64,000 bases of DNA, taken from Pontibacter mucosus (GTDB taxonomy: Bacteria; Bacteroidota; Bacteroidia; Cytophagales; Hymenobacteraceae). Within the stretch, counting starts at the first letter, position 1; each line of letters begins with the position of its first letter. Location: positions 62,001-126,000 of the forward strand of contig NZ_QBKI01000002.1 of assembly GCF_003054055.1 (NCBI RefSeq). Reading direction: 5' to 3'. This document shows, in pieces, positions 46,372 through 55,533 of this stretch. A model generated the notes under the pieces. It saw only the letters and a program-made list of their open reading frames with translations. It had not been told where the DNA came from and did not search any database. A program made the translations under genes and the position numbers.

Positions 46372-48561
46372 TTACTTTTTAGACTGCGGGCCCGGTACCG
46401 GGAAGCCGCGGTCGCGCATGAGCGCGTCTATCTTGGCATCACGGCCACGGAACAGGCGGTAAGCCTCTGCCGGATCCATCGCGTTGCGCGGAGCGAACAG
46501 GTACTTCACCAGCTTGTCAGCCACTTGCTTGTCGTAGAACCCGCCCGGTGCTTCGGCAAAGGCCTCAGAGGCATCCGAAGTCAGCACATCGGCCCACAGG
46601 TAGCCGTAGTAACCGGTGGCGTAACCCTCGCCGGAGAACACGTGCGTGAAGTGCGGGGTGCGGTGGCGCATCACGATCTCCTTCGGCATGTTCAGCTTGG
46701 TCAGCGTCTCACGCTCAAACTTGTCCGGGTCCAGGTTAGCAGGGTCGGCCAGGTGCAGGTGCATGTCCATCAGGGCAGAGGCCAGGAACTCCGTTGTAGC
46801 GAAGCCCTGGTTAAAGGTAGCAGCCTTCTCTATTTTGGCCACCAGCTCTTTCGGCATTGGCTCGCCGGTCTTGTAGTGCTTGAGGAACTGGTTGATCACG
46901 CGGTCGGTAGACAGCCAGCGCTCCAGCAACTGCGACTGGAACTCTGTATAGTCGCGCACGCCGCTGTTCAGGGTCGGGTACTTCACGTTAGAGGCCAGGA
47001 AGTGCAGCGCGTGTCCGAACTCGTGGAAGAATGTCTCTGCATCGTCCCAGGATACCAGCACCGGCTCGCCCGGGGCAGGCTTCACAAAGTTGGAGTTGTT
47101 CGAGGAAAGAACCGTTTTCTTGCCGTCAAACGTGGTGTGGGCGCGGTAGGTCGTAGCCCAGGCACCGGAGCGCTTGCCCTGGCGCGCGAACGGATCGAGG
47201 TACCACAGGCCGATGTGCTCACCGGTTGTCTTGTCGGTCACTTCCCATACTTTCACATCCTCATGGAAAACCGGCACGGAGCCTTCCGGCACTGGCGTGA
47301 AGTTGAAGTTGAACAACTCGCCGGCAGTGTAGAAGATAGCCTGGGTCAGGTTGCCCAGCTCCAGGTACTGCTTCACCTCGTCAGAGTTCAGGTCATACTT
47401 GGCCTGGCGTACTTTCTCTGCGTAGTAGCGGTAGTCCCAGGGCTCAATTGTAATCTTAGTTTTGCTTGTTTTGTTAGCGATGGCCTGCATGTCGGCCACC
47501 TCTTCCTTGGCTCTGGCAGTAGCTGCTGGCCACACGGCCAGCATCAGGTCCATAGCCGCCTGAGGGGTTTTGGCCATGCGGTTTTGCAGGCGCCACTCGG
47601 CAAAGTTATCGTAGCCCATCAGCTGCACGCGCTCACGGCGCAGTTGCAAAATCCTGGTGATGTTGGCGTTGTTATCGTTGGCATCGCCGTTATCACCTCT
47701 TGAGTAATAGTTTTTCCATACTTTTTCACGCAGGGCACGCTCGTCGGAATAGGTCAGGAACTGGTCCATGCTGGAGCGGGTGTTGGTGATGGCGTACTTG
47801 CCTTCCTGGCCGTTGTCGGCGGCGGCTTTGGCAGCGGCTTTCACAAACGACTCCGGCAGGCCGCTCAGCTGGTCCTTGGTGATGTAGACGATATACTTCT
47901 CCTCATCGGCCAGCACGTTGTTCGAGAACTTGGTGTAAAGCGAGGAAAGTTCTTTGTTGATGGCGGCATAGCGCTCCTTTTTCTCCGGGCTCAGGTCAGC
48001 GCCTTCCATGGCAAAGCCCTCATACACGAGCTGCACCACGCGCTGCTGGTCTGCCGGAAGCGGGTTTTTCTGGGCGTTATCATACACCGTTTTGATGCGC
48101 TGGAACAGCTTCTCGTTCTGGGAGATCTTGGAGTTGAACTCAGAGATCTTCGGAGCCATCTCGGCCTGTATTTTCCGGAACTCCGGCGTGGACACGTTGC
48201 TGCTCCAGATGCCGTAGTAAGTGAACACGCGGCCCAGTTCCTCCCCGGCCCTTTCCATTTCCTCGATGGTATTCTCGAAGGTGGCAGGCTGCGGGTTGTT
48301 GGCAATCGCCTCAATCTCAGCCAGGTTCAGGGCCATGGCCTTCTCCATGGCAGGCTTCAGGTCGGCCAGGTTCATCTTGTCGAATGCCGGCACGCCCCCG
48401 TAAGGACCTGTCCATTCTTTCAGAAGCGGGTTGGTTTCTTCCTGCTTTTGCTCCACGGCCGCCTGTGTCTGCTGCGACTGCTCCTGCGTCTGCACCGAAG
48501 TACAGTTGGTCAGGGCCAGTACAGCCATCAGACTACCGGCTGTTATGATTTTCTTTTGCAT
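46372..48561 (-). CDS. dcp: M3 family peptidyl-dipeptidase (Dcp type), lipoprotein
   Basis: A 729-residue zinc metallopeptidase. The signal ends in LTNC (Cys20), so it is a lipoprotein of the periplasm or surface, unlike the unlipidated E. coli Dcp. The catalytic motif FFHEFGHALHFLAS lies near residue 510, and the downstream Glu is expected in the DYTEFQSQLLERW segment. VLSSNNSNFVKP and MRHRTPHFTHVFSGEGYATG fit the Dcp/oligopeptidase A group. The enzyme removes dipeptides from the C-terminus of peptides. A Gln/Glu-rich linker (residues 22-42) joins it to the lipid anchor. Confidence 0.9.
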   Translation of the reverse strand: MQKKIITAGSLMAVLALTNCTSVQTQEQSQQTQAAVEQKQEETNPLLKEWTGPYGGVPAFDKMNLADLKPAMEKAMALNLAEIEAIANNPQPATFENTIEEMERAGEELGRVFTYYGIWSSNVSTPEFRKIQAEMAPKISEFNSKISQNEKLFQRIKTVYDNAQKNPLPADQQRVVQLVYEGFAMEGADLSPEKKERYAAINKELSSLYTKFSNNVLADEEKYIVYITKDQLSGLPESFVKAAAKAAADNGQEGKYAITNTRSSMDQFLTYSDERALREKVWKNYYSRGDNGDANDNNANITRILQLRRERVQLMGYDNFAEWRLQNRMAKTPQAAMDLMLAVWPAATARAKEEVADMQAIANKTSKTKITIEPWDYRYYAEKVRQAKYDLNSDEVKQYLELGNLTQAIFYTAGELFNFNFTPVPEGSVPVFHEDVKVWEVTDKTTGEHIGLWYLDPFARQGKRSGAWATTYRAHTTFDGKKTVLSSNNSNFVKPAPGEPVLVSWDDAETFFHEFGHALHFLASNVKYPTLNSGVRDYTEFQSQLLERWLSTDRVINQFLKHYKTGEPMPKELVAKIEKAATFNQGFATTEFLASALMDMHLHLADPANLDPDKFERETLTKLNMPKEIVMRHRTPHFTHVFSGEGYATGYYGYLWADVLTSDASEAFAEAPGGFYDKQVADKLVKYLFAPRNAMDPAEAYRLFRGRDAKIDALMRDRGFPVPGPQSKK

Positions 48562-48705
48562 AGGTAGTTTGGGTGAAATTTATACTTTAGGGATTTAACT
48601 GTTAGATTCTGAATAATCGGCCCCACAAGTTACTAAAAAATGTATCAGGAGTCTTTCCCATCCCCGATAGAAATAAACTTATACTTTAAAAGTATGCGGC
48701 TGATG

Positions 48706-48738
48706 TTTGGTAATATGCTGTAAAAAGTATTACTTGGG
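48706..48738 (+). promoter_or_regulatory. Possible promoter of the tyrA leader (TTTG - 21 - TACTTGGG)
   Basis: TTTG at 48706-48709 fits the Bacteroidota -33 element; 21 bases later TACTTGGG (48731-48738) is a partial match to the -7 consensus TAnnTTTG. Transcription would begin just before the leader peptide ATG at 48749. The -7 match is weak. Confidence 0.3.
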
Positions 48739-48748
48739 TCGCAGAAAT

Positions 48749-48826
48749 ATGGTACAGCACAGCAACTTCTACTACTATTATTATAGCATAAGCCTCTCCC
48801 GGGACTTAGGCATGGGTTGCTGTTGA
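48749..48826 (+). CDS. Tyrosine/phenylalanine-rich leader peptide of tyrA
   Basis: A 25-codon frame: ATG 48749, stop TGA 48824-48826. Residues 7-12 are Phe-Tyr-Tyr-Tyr-Tyr-Tyr (codons TTC TAC TAC TAT TAT TAT, 48767-48784), an extreme run for any short frame and directly suited to sensing charged tRNA-Tyr (and tRNA-Phe). The next gene is prephenate dehydrogenase, the tyrosine-branch enzyme. The peptide's last third spans bases 48799-48808, which are complementary to the first arm of the terminator at 48855-48880. The layout is that of the trp/phe leader peptides of enterobacteria. The peptide has no other recognisable function. Confidence 0.85.
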   Translation: MVQHSNFYYYYYSISLSRDLGMGCC

Positions 48827-48880
48827 CTTTCATCTGACACCGAAACCTTCATTGAGTCCTGGCCCTGCCGGGACTTTTTT
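48799..48880 (+). promoter_or_regulatory. tyrA transcription attenuator (antiterminator and terminator)
   Basis: Terminator: AGTCCTGGC (48855-48863), loop CCT, GCCGGGACT (48867-48875), a 9-bp stem with one G-T pair, then T up to 48880. Antiterminator: CCGGGACTTA at 48799-48808 can pair over 10 bases (two G-T) with 48853-48862, the 5' arm of that terminator. CCGGGACTT occurs both at 48799-48807 and at 48868-48876, so the two structures exclude each other. A ribosome stalled on the Tyr codons (ending 48784) would leave 48799-48808 free and allow read-through; one that reaches the stop at 48824 would cover it and let the terminator form. Confidence 0.85.
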
Positions 48881-48916
48881 GTTTATACCCACTGTACACC
48901 GAAACACAGCAGAAAC

Positions 48917-49786
48917 ATGAAAATAGTAACAATCATCGGGCTTGGCCTGATAGGCGGATCCGCCGCCCGCGACCTGCGCCGCGAAGGCTTTGCGTCCAGT
49001 ATCATCGGGGTGGAGCAAAACCCGTACCACGCCAGCACCGCCCTGGAACTGGGGCTGGTGGATGAGGTGCTGCCGCTGGAGGAGGCATTGGGCAATTCTG
49101 ACGTGGTGGTGGTGGCCATACCGGTCAATGCCATTGCCGCGCTGCTCACACCTGTGCTGGACCTGCTGCCTGCGCAGGCCACGCTGATCGATTTCGGATC
49201 TACCAAAGCTATACTTTGCGAGCAGGTCAGAAACCACCCCAGGCGCGGGCAGTACGTGGCCGCCCACCCCATCGCGGGCACCGAGAACTCCGGCCCTACC
49301 GCCGCGCTGGAGCATTTATACCTGGGTAAAACCAACATCGTCTGTGAGCGGGAGGCTTCATCGGAGGCGGCGCTGACTACGGCCATGGGGCTTTTCGGGG
49401 CGCTGGGGCTGCAAACTGTTTTCATGGATGCCGAAACGCACGACAAGCACCTGGCTTACATCTCGCACCTGTCGCACGTGAGCTCCTTTGTGCTGAGCAT
49501 GACGGTGCTGGACGTGGAGAAGGCCGAAAAAGACATCTTTGGCCTGGCCGGCAGCGGGTTTGCCTCCACCGTGCGGCTGGCCAAAAGCTCACCGGCCATG
49601 TGGGCACCTATTTTTGAGCAGAACAGCGCTTTCCTGGGGCAGGCCATAGAAGAGTACATCACTATCCTGAAGCGCTTTCAGCAGCACCTGCAAAACGGCG
49701 AAACAGGCAAGCTTTATGAGATGATGGAGCACGCCAATAGAATCAGGCCGGTGCTGGAAGGCAAAAGCAAGGCGCCTGCCTCTTAA
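48917..49786 (+). CDS. tyrA: Prephenate dehydrogenase
   Basis: A 289-residue NAD(P)-dependent enzyme that converts prephenate to 4-hydroxyphenylpyruvate, the committed step to tyrosine. VTIIGLGLIGGSAARDLRRE (residues 4-23) is the dinucleotide-binding loop. VAAHPIAGTENSG (about 114-126) holds the catalytic His, and HDKHLAYISHLSHVSSF (about 174-190) the second conserved His group. No fused chorismate mutase or ACT domain is present, so feedback control by an ACT domain is absent and transcript attenuation may matter more. It stands 37 bases after the attenuator T-run. No other aromatic pathway gene is adjacent. Confidence 0.93.
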   Translation: MKIVTIIGLGLIGGSAARDLRREGFASSIIGVEQNPYHASTALELGLVDEVLPLEEALGNSDVVVVAIPVNAIAALLTPVLDLLPAQATLIDFGSTKAILCEQVRNHPRRGQYVAAHPIAGTENSGPTAALEHLYLGKTNIVCEREASSEAALTTAMGLFGALGLQTVFMDAETHDKHLAYISHLSHVSSFVLSMTVLDVEKAEKDIFGLAGSGFASTVRLAKSSPAMWAPIFEQNSAFLGQAIEEYITILKRFQQHLQNGETGKLYEMMEHANRIRPVLEGKSKAPAS

Positions 49787-49903
49787 CATATGGTAAACTT
49801 TTCATGTACTGCCTGAGGATGAGGTGGGTACAATCCAGGTCTACAACTATACTTAATTCTGTAAACTTACGTAGAATGAATTGTACCATCAGCTTCGACC
49901 ACC

Positions 49904-50158
49904 ATGCACACGACAATTTTCAGATTTGAGGAGGGAAGTCCGTTTGTAGATGCCAGGCGCCCGGTGCGCAACGAGATACACGACAGGCTGCTGTGGCAGG
50001 CCATCCGGCTGGCCAAATCGGGCAAAAACGTGCTGAAAGACGGGCTTATCATCTATACTCCCATCCCTGCCTATCTGCAAGGGCCCACCACCCTGGAGGT
50101 TTACTGGGACTTTGTAAGCTCCGAAGAGTATGATGTACTGCCGCGCGCAGCCTCGTAG
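49904..50158 (+). CDS. Small conserved-looking protein, unknown
   Basis: An 84-residue soluble protein (FRFEEGSPFVDARRPVRNEI, RLLWQAIRLAKSGKNVLKDG, TPIPAYLQGPTTLEVYWDF). No signal peptide or hydrophobic segment and no family recognised. Coding character is good and the length is compact, so it is probably real. Sixty bases separate it from the next small gene. Confidence 0.6.
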   Translation: MHTTIFRFEEGSPFVDARRPVRNEIHDRLLWQAIRLAKSGKNVLKDGLIIYTPIPAYLQGPTTLEVYWDFVSSEEYDVLPRAAS

Positions 50159-50220
50159 AAGCGCTGTAACAAAGGCCGTACATCTAATCCTTTTTTCTGA
50201 ACCTCAACGTATACTAGCAC

Positions 50221-50472
50221 ATGAACCTCAACCTATTCAACACCCACACCCTGGCAGGAAGACTGGAGATCATCTGGGCGCACGGGAACTTTATTGCCAA
50301 CCGTGGCAGGAGAGGCTACCGCATTGAGCTGTACGACCTGGGCAATTTCTTTGCGGAGATCTGGTATAACCCCGAGAACAACTATATCAGCCTGGTGCGC
50401 GGCTTTATCAGCAAGCGGGCACTGGAGCCTTACATCCAGCAGGTAGACCTGATGGAGATGTTCGACTGGTAG
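50221..50472 (+). CDS. Small protein, unknown
   Basis: An 83-residue soluble protein (GRLEIIWAHGNFIANRGRRG, YRIELYDLGNFFAEIWYNPE, LVRGFISKRALEPYIQQVDL) with a strongly beta/aromatic pattern. No family recognised. It lies between the previous small gene and the hybrid kinase, on the same strand. Confidence 0.62.
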   Translation: MNLNLFNTHTLAGRLEIIWAHGNFIANRGRRGYRIELYDLGNFFAEIWYNPENNYISLVRGFISKRALEPYIQQVDLMEMFDW

Positions 50473-50663
50473 CGTATTTCCCCTTTTATACTTTGCACAG
50501 CAGTCCCTGCTGGTGTAGTGCTATCCTTTTGCCTTTCCCGCTGCTTTACCCTGACCTAACTTTCATAGCTGTTGCTACGTATAACCCCGCCTGATCAGGG
50601 AAAAACGCACATGTTTTCTTAACTTGCGAGTACATGTGTACTTATACCACCAACAGCCATTAG

Positions 50664-53600
50664 ATGAACATCATAAGGAACCTCAAGATCAGGGATAAAC
50701 TCATCCTTTTACTTTCCCTGCTGCTCATCCCGCTTATCTACCTGATTTTTTCTACCGTTTCCGTTGAACTGGAGGAAAGCGCCGCCCTGGAACGGGAAAT
50801 GGTGCAGTTGGAGGAGTCGGAGAAGATATCCGGCTACCTGCATCGCATGCAGGCCGAGCGGGCCCGTATATTGGGCGCCGTAAACGGTGATACCACCATG
50901 CTGCTGCAAGCCAGAAACTACCGGCTTCAGACGGATGCCGCCGAGCGGGAGCTGACAGACTTTCTGCTGGGCGCAGGCCGCACCTTGCCGGAGATGGCAG
51001 ACATAAGCGAGCTGAAAAAGTACCGTACGCAGCTGGATCAGCAGAAGATCGATGTGGAGGAATACCGCGACTTCTCTGCCGGCTTGATTTTTAGCTTGCT
51101 CAGCCGCCTGGAGGACAATGCCACCGGCTCGGGCAACACCATGCTGGCGCGCCAGCTTGAAACGTTCCGACAGTTGGTGGAGGCGAAGATACAGCTCGGC
51201 AGGGCCAGGAGCTTAATGGCCAACGCCATCAACGCAGACACCTTCACTTTCCAGGAGTATGCCAACATACGTTCTCAAATTACAGCCTACAACCGGGCGC
51301 TGAGCAGCTTCAGCCGCCAGGCTGGTCCGCAGGCCATGGACGATGTGGAGAAGGTGCTTACATCGGATAACTACCAGAAAGTGTCGGCCATACTGCAGGC
51401 CATCGAAGCCGATCCGCAAATGGATCTGAACGTCTTTGATGCTGACCAGACCTTCTCCCTGTTCACGAAAAGTATAGAAGACCTGCGGCAGGCGGAAAAC
51501 TCCCTGATTGAACGAATCCGGGCCGACATAGACAGCCGCATTACGGCCAAGCAGCGCACGGTAAACCTGCTTATACTTGTCTTTGTCCTGATTGCGGTGC
51601 TTACCGTTACCCTCTCCATCTACATTATCAACCTTATCTCTTCTTCGCTGGCAAAGCTGAAAGTGGCTGCCGACCGCATCAAACTGGGCGCAGTGGATGT
51701 AGAGATTGACGTGGATAACCGGGATGAGATAGGCAGCGTGGCCTCTTCCTTTAAAGGGGTGCTGAACAAAACCGTGAACCTCTCGGAGGTGGCGCAGGCC
51801 ATCGGCGAGGGGCGCTACGATGTGGAGGTGCAGGCGCAGAGCGAGGAGGACGTGCTGAGCCACGCCATCCACAACATGAAAACCAACCTGCAGCGCTTCA
51901 CCACGGAGAGCTCCAACCGCAACTTTATACTTACCGGCGTGTCGGAGCTGAACAGCCGCCTGAGCGGGGAGGCCGCACTGAACACCGTTTCTGAGAAGGC
52001 GATCTCCTTCGTCAGCGACTACACAGGCTCTGAGGCGGGCGTGCTGTACCTGCACAACAGCGATGGCAAGCTTACGCCTGCTGCCTGTTACGGCGTGCCG
52101 CAGGACTGCGCCAGCCTGCCAGTCTTTGAGATTGGGCACGGAAAAGTAGGACAGGCCGTGCAGCAGCGCCAGGTAAAGTTGCTGGAAAATGTTGCCGATG
52201 AGCACCTGAGAATCAAATCCGGATTGGCCGAGATGCATCCCGCCTCGGTGATCATCGTGCCGCTATACTTTGCCGACACGCTTATCGGGGCACTGGAGCT
52301 TGCGTCCCGGAATCCGTATGCAGAACTGCAGCAGCAGTTTTTAGCCGCCATTTCGGAGCGGGTGGCCGTCGTGATTTATACTTTAAAACAGCATCTGCAA
52401 ACGCAGGAGCTCCTCTACGAAACCCAAAACCAGGCCGAGGAACTGGAGACGCAGCAGGAAGAGCTGCGCCAGCTGAACGCCGAACTGAAGGCCTCGGAAG
52501 AGGAGCTGCGCGTGAACCAGGAGGAGCTGCAGGAGAAAAACGCCGAGCTGGAGGAGAAGGCGCAGCTGCTGGAAGAGCAGTACGAGGCGCTCGGCGCTAA
52601 GAACAAGGCCTTGGAGGACGCCCGCGCCGCTATTGAGCTGAAGATGCAGCAGGTGGAGCAGGTGAGCAAGTATAAGAGCGACTTCCTGGCCAACATGAGC
52701 CACGAGCTGCGCACCCCGCTCAACAGTATCCTTATACTTTCCAGGCTGCTGGCCGACAACGCTGAAAACACGCTGTCCAAAAAGCAGATAGATCACGCCC
52801 AGATCATCCACAAATCGGGCAACGACCTGCTGCGCCTCATCAACGACATCCTGGATCTGTCTAAAATAGAGTCGGGTAAGGTGAAGCTCGACACGGAAGA
52901 GGTCAAACTGCGCGACATCTCCATGGCACCGCTGTTCCGTGAGGTAGCCGCCAAAAAGCAAATCCGCTTTACAGAGCAAATCGAGCCGGGCAGCTCCGAA
53001 AGTATCGTGACCGACCGCTTCCGGTTAGAGCAGATTCTGCGCAACTTCATCGGCAACGCCCTCAAGTTTACCGACGAAGGGGGAGAGGTAACGTTCTCCG
53101 TCTCACCGGTAACAGATAAGCGCAAGTTCCGCTCCGAGCACCTGCGCAACCATAGCGATATCCTGGCTTTCTCGGTGCGCGATACAGGCATCGGCATCCC
53201 AGCGGACAAGCAGGAAATCGTGTTCGAGGCCTTCCAGCAGGCAGATACTTCCACTACCCGCAAGTATGGCGGCACGGGCCTGGGGCTTACCATCAGCAAG
53301 GAGCTCGCCACGATTTTAGGCGGTGAGCTGATGCTGGAAAGTGAGCCGGGTAAGGGCAGCACCTTTACGCTATACTTGCCGCGGGTGCCGCAGCAGGTGA
53401 ACGGCAGAAGGCCGGAGCCAGCCCCTGTGGCCATGCCAGTGACGCACAGTCCTGTAGCCACCACGGTGCAGGAAACCACCCAGGAAAAGAGCCAGGGCGT
53501 GGGGCAAGTGCTGCTGGACCTGGAGCGCCAGGATAGGCAGGATATCAAGGTGCTTATTGTAGAGGATGATAAGGGCTTCAGCGATATCTTGGCGGACTTT

Positions 53601-54713
53601 GCCAGGGCAAAGAACTTTGAGGTATACCAGGTTTACACCGGAAAAGAAGGCCTGAAAGTGGCGCTGGAGAAGAAGCCCGACGCCATGCTGCTCGACATTC
53701 AGCTGCCGGACATGAGCGGCTGGGATGTGCTCAGGCAGGTGCGCGAAACAAAGGAGCTGCGCCACCTCAACGTGCACGTGATGTCGGCCTACGACAGGGA
53801 GGTGCTGGGCGAGCACGCCGAGAACGAGGAGTACCTGCCCAAGCCCGTTACGCTCGAGATGCTGAACAAGGCCTTCAGCTCCATTGTGCAAAACTCCGGG
53901 GATAAGATTGAGAACATCCTGATTGTGGAGGACAACGAGATAGAGAACAGGGCGGTGGCCGAGCTGCTGCTGGCGCATGGGCTGAAGTCTACCTCCGCCT
54001 ACTCGGCCGAGGAGGCAGAGCAGGTGCTGGCCAAGCAGAAAGTAGACTGCATCATCCTGGACCTGAACCTGCCGGGCATGAAAGGCTACGACTGGATGAA
54101 GAAAGTCAAGTCCCAGAACGGGTTAGCGGATATTCCGATTATCATCTACTCGGGCAAAGACCTGAGCAAGGAGGAGGAGGCGCAGCTGAAGAAGTTCGCC
54201 AACACGATCATCATCAAAAACGAGTACTCTTACCTGCGCCTGCTCGATGAGGTGCAGCTGTTCCTGCACAAGGTGAACCAGAAGCTGCCGCATGGCCGGG
54301 AGTTTAAGATGAAGCTGCATGTGCCGGAGGAGGTGCTGCGTGGCAAGAAGGTGCTGGTGGTGGATGACGACGTGCGCAACATTTACTCGCTGAGCAGCCT
54401 GCTGGAGCTGCATGGCATGGAGGTGGAGGCCGCCTACGATGGCCGCGAGGCACTGGAGAAGCTTAACGCCGAGCCGGATGTGGACCTGGTGCTGATGGAC
54501 ATCATGATGCCGGAGATGGATGGCATAGAAGCCACAAAACGAATTCGGGCGATCTCTCGTTTTAAGCAACTCCCGATTATCGCCCTCACCGCAAAGGCCA
54601 TGAAAGAAGACAGAGAAAAATGCATAGAAGCCGGTGCTTCTGACTATATACCAAAGCCAGTAGATACAGATAAGTTACTGACCTTAATGCGGGTTTGGCT
54701 GTATGAAGCTTGA
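50664..54713 (+). CDS. Hybrid sensor histidine kinase with three receiver domains
   Basis: A 1349-residue inner membrane sensor. From the N-terminus: transmembrane helix (about 12-32); periplasmic domain of about 265 residues resembling the nitrate/nitrite-sensing NIT fold (YLHRMQAERARILGAV early); second helix (about 300-323); HAMP; a GAF domain (about 430-570); a long coiled coil (about 575-670, rich in EEL/QEEL repeats); HisKA with His680 in MSHELRTPLNSI; ATPase domain with GIGIPADKQE and GTGLGLTISKELA; and three receivers with phospho-acceptors Asp1011, Asp1133 and Asp1279. Three receivers suggest a branched phosphorelay. No HPt domain is present. The next gene overlaps by 11 bases. Confidence 0.92.
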   Translation: MNIIRNLKIRDKLILLLSLLLIPLIYLIFSTVSVELEESAALEREMVQLEESEKISGYLHRMQAERARILGAVNGDTTMLLQARNYRLQTDAAERELTDFLLGAGRTLPEMADISELKKYRTQLDQQKIDVEEYRDFSAGLIFSLLSRLEDNATGSGNTMLARQLETFRQLVEAKIQLGRARSLMANAINADTFTFQEYANIRSQITAYNRALSSFSRQAGPQAMDDVEKVLTSDNYQKVSAILQAIEADPQMDLNVFDADQTFSLFTKSIEDLRQAENSLIERIRADIDSRITAKQRTVNLLILVFVLIAVLTVTLSIYIINLISSSLAKLKVAADRIKLGAVDVEIDVDNRDEIGSVASSFKGVLNKTVNLSEVAQAIGEGRYDVEVQAQSEEDVLSHAIHNMKTNLQRFTTESSNRNFILTGVSELNSRLSGEAALNTVSEKAISFVSDYTGSEAGVLYLHNSDGKLTPAACYGVPQDCASLPVFEIGHGKVGQAVQQRQVKLLENVADEHLRIKSGLAEMHPASVIIVPLYFADTLIGALELASRNPYAELQQQFLAAISERVAVVIYTLKQHLQTQELLYETQNQAEELETQQEELRQLNAELKASEEELRVNQEELQEKNAELEEKAQLLEEQYEALGAKNKALEDARAAIELKMQQVEQVSKYKSDFLANMSHELRTPLNSILILSRLLADNAENTLSKKQIDHAQIIHKSGNDLLRLINDILDLSKIESGKVKLDTEEVKLRDISMAPLFREVAAKKQIRFTEQIEPGSSESIVTDRFRLEQILRNFIGNALKFTDEGGEVTFSVSPVTDKRKFRSEHLRNHSDILAFSVRDTGIGIPADKQEIVFEAFQQADTSTTRKYGGTGLGLTISKELATILGGELMLESEPGKGSTFTLYLPRVPQQVNGRRPEPAPVAMPVTHSPVATTVQETTQEKSQGVGQVLLDLERQDRQDIKVLIVEDDKGFSDILADFARAKNFEVYQVYTGKEGLKVALEKKPDAMLLDIQLPDMSGWDVLRQVRETKELRHLNVHVMSAYDREVLGEHAENEEYLPKPVTLEMLNKAFSSIVQNSGDKIENILIVEDNEIENRAVAELLLAHGLKSTSAYSAEEAEQVLAKQKVDCIILDLNLPGMKGYDWMKKVKSQNGLADIPIIIYSGKDLSKEEEAQLKKFANTIIIKNEYSYLRLLDEVQLFLHKVNQKLPHGREFKMKLHVPEEVLRGKKVLVVDDDVRNIYSLSSLLELHGMEVEAAYDGREALEKLNAEPDVDLVLMDIMMPEMDGIEATKRIRAISRFKQLPIIALTAKAMKEDREKCIEAGASDYIPKPVDTDKLLTLMRVWLYEA

Positions 54714-55533
54714 GTATGAAAAGCTCTTCGAGCAGGAGGTAGAGGCGCTGATTGAGGAGATTCACACCCAGTACGGGTACGACTTTAGCGGGTATGCCCG
54801 GGCCTCGGTTTACCGCAGGATAAAGCGTTTTCTGGGGCAGAAGCATTTGCAGAGCGTAGATGCGCTGCGGGAAAAACTGTTTTCCGACAGCTTTTTCTTT
54901 GAGAATTTCCTGCAGGAGGTGACCGTGAACGTGACGGAGATGTTCCGCGACGCCACGTTTTTCCTGTCGCTGCGCGAGAACGTGCTGCCCCTCCTGAGCA
55001 CGTACCCGTTCATCAAGATTTGGGATGCCGGTTGCTCTACAGGCGAGGAGCTTTTCTCGCTGGCCATACTTTTGGAGGAGGAGGGGCTGCTGGGGCGCAC
55101 CAAGATTTACGCCACCGACATTAACCAGAAGGTGCTGCTGCAGGCCAAGGAGGGGATCTTTTCGGCCTCCAACATGGCGGCCTATACCTCGGCCTACTAT
55201 GCGGCCGGGGGCAAGCGCGAGTTCTCCAGCTACTACACCAGCAACTACGGCAGCGTCAAGTTCAGCTCGCACCTGGTTAAAAACGTGGTCTTTTATCCGC
55301 ACAACCTGGCTACAGACAGCTCTTTCAACGAGTTTCACCTGATTATATGCCGCAATGTGCTGATATACTTCAACCGCCAGCTACAGGACCGTGTGCTGCG
55401 CCTCTTCGACGAGAGCCTGGTGAGCCTGGGGTACCTGGGGCTGGGCAAAAAAGAAACCCTGATCATGTCGAGCATCAGCGGTAACTACGTGGCTGTGGAT
55501 AAGAATAACCGCATATACCGCAAAACAAACTGA
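54703..55533 (+). CDS. cheR: CheR-type protein-glutamate methyltransferase
   Basis: A 276-residue SAM-dependent methyltransferase. Residues 5-65 are the helical CheR N-domain (KLFEQEVEALIEEIHTQYGY, SVYRRIKRFLGQ); TEMFRD (78-83) and KIWDAGCSTGEELFSLAILL (105-124, SAM motif) follow, then KIYATDINQKVLLQAKEGIF and LIICRNVLIYFNRQLQDRVL. In chemotaxis CheR methylates receptor glutamates; no chemoreceptor is encoded nearby, so its target may be the adjacent kinase or another protein. It overlaps the kinase gene by 11 bases and cheB by one base. Confidence 0.93.
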   Translation: MKLEYEKLFEQEVEALIEEIHTQYGYDFSGYARASVYRRIKRFLGQKHLQSVDALREKLFSDSFFFENFLQEVTVNVTEMFRDATFFLSLRENVLPLLSTYPFIKIWDAGCSTGEELFSLAILLEEEGLLGRTKIYATDINQKVLLQAKEGIFSASNMAAYTSAYYAAGGKREFSSYYTSNYGSVKFSSHLVKNVVFYPHNLATDSSFNEFHLIICRNVLIYFNRQLQDRVLRLFDESLVSLGYLGLGKKETLIMSSISGNYVAVDKNNRIYRKTN

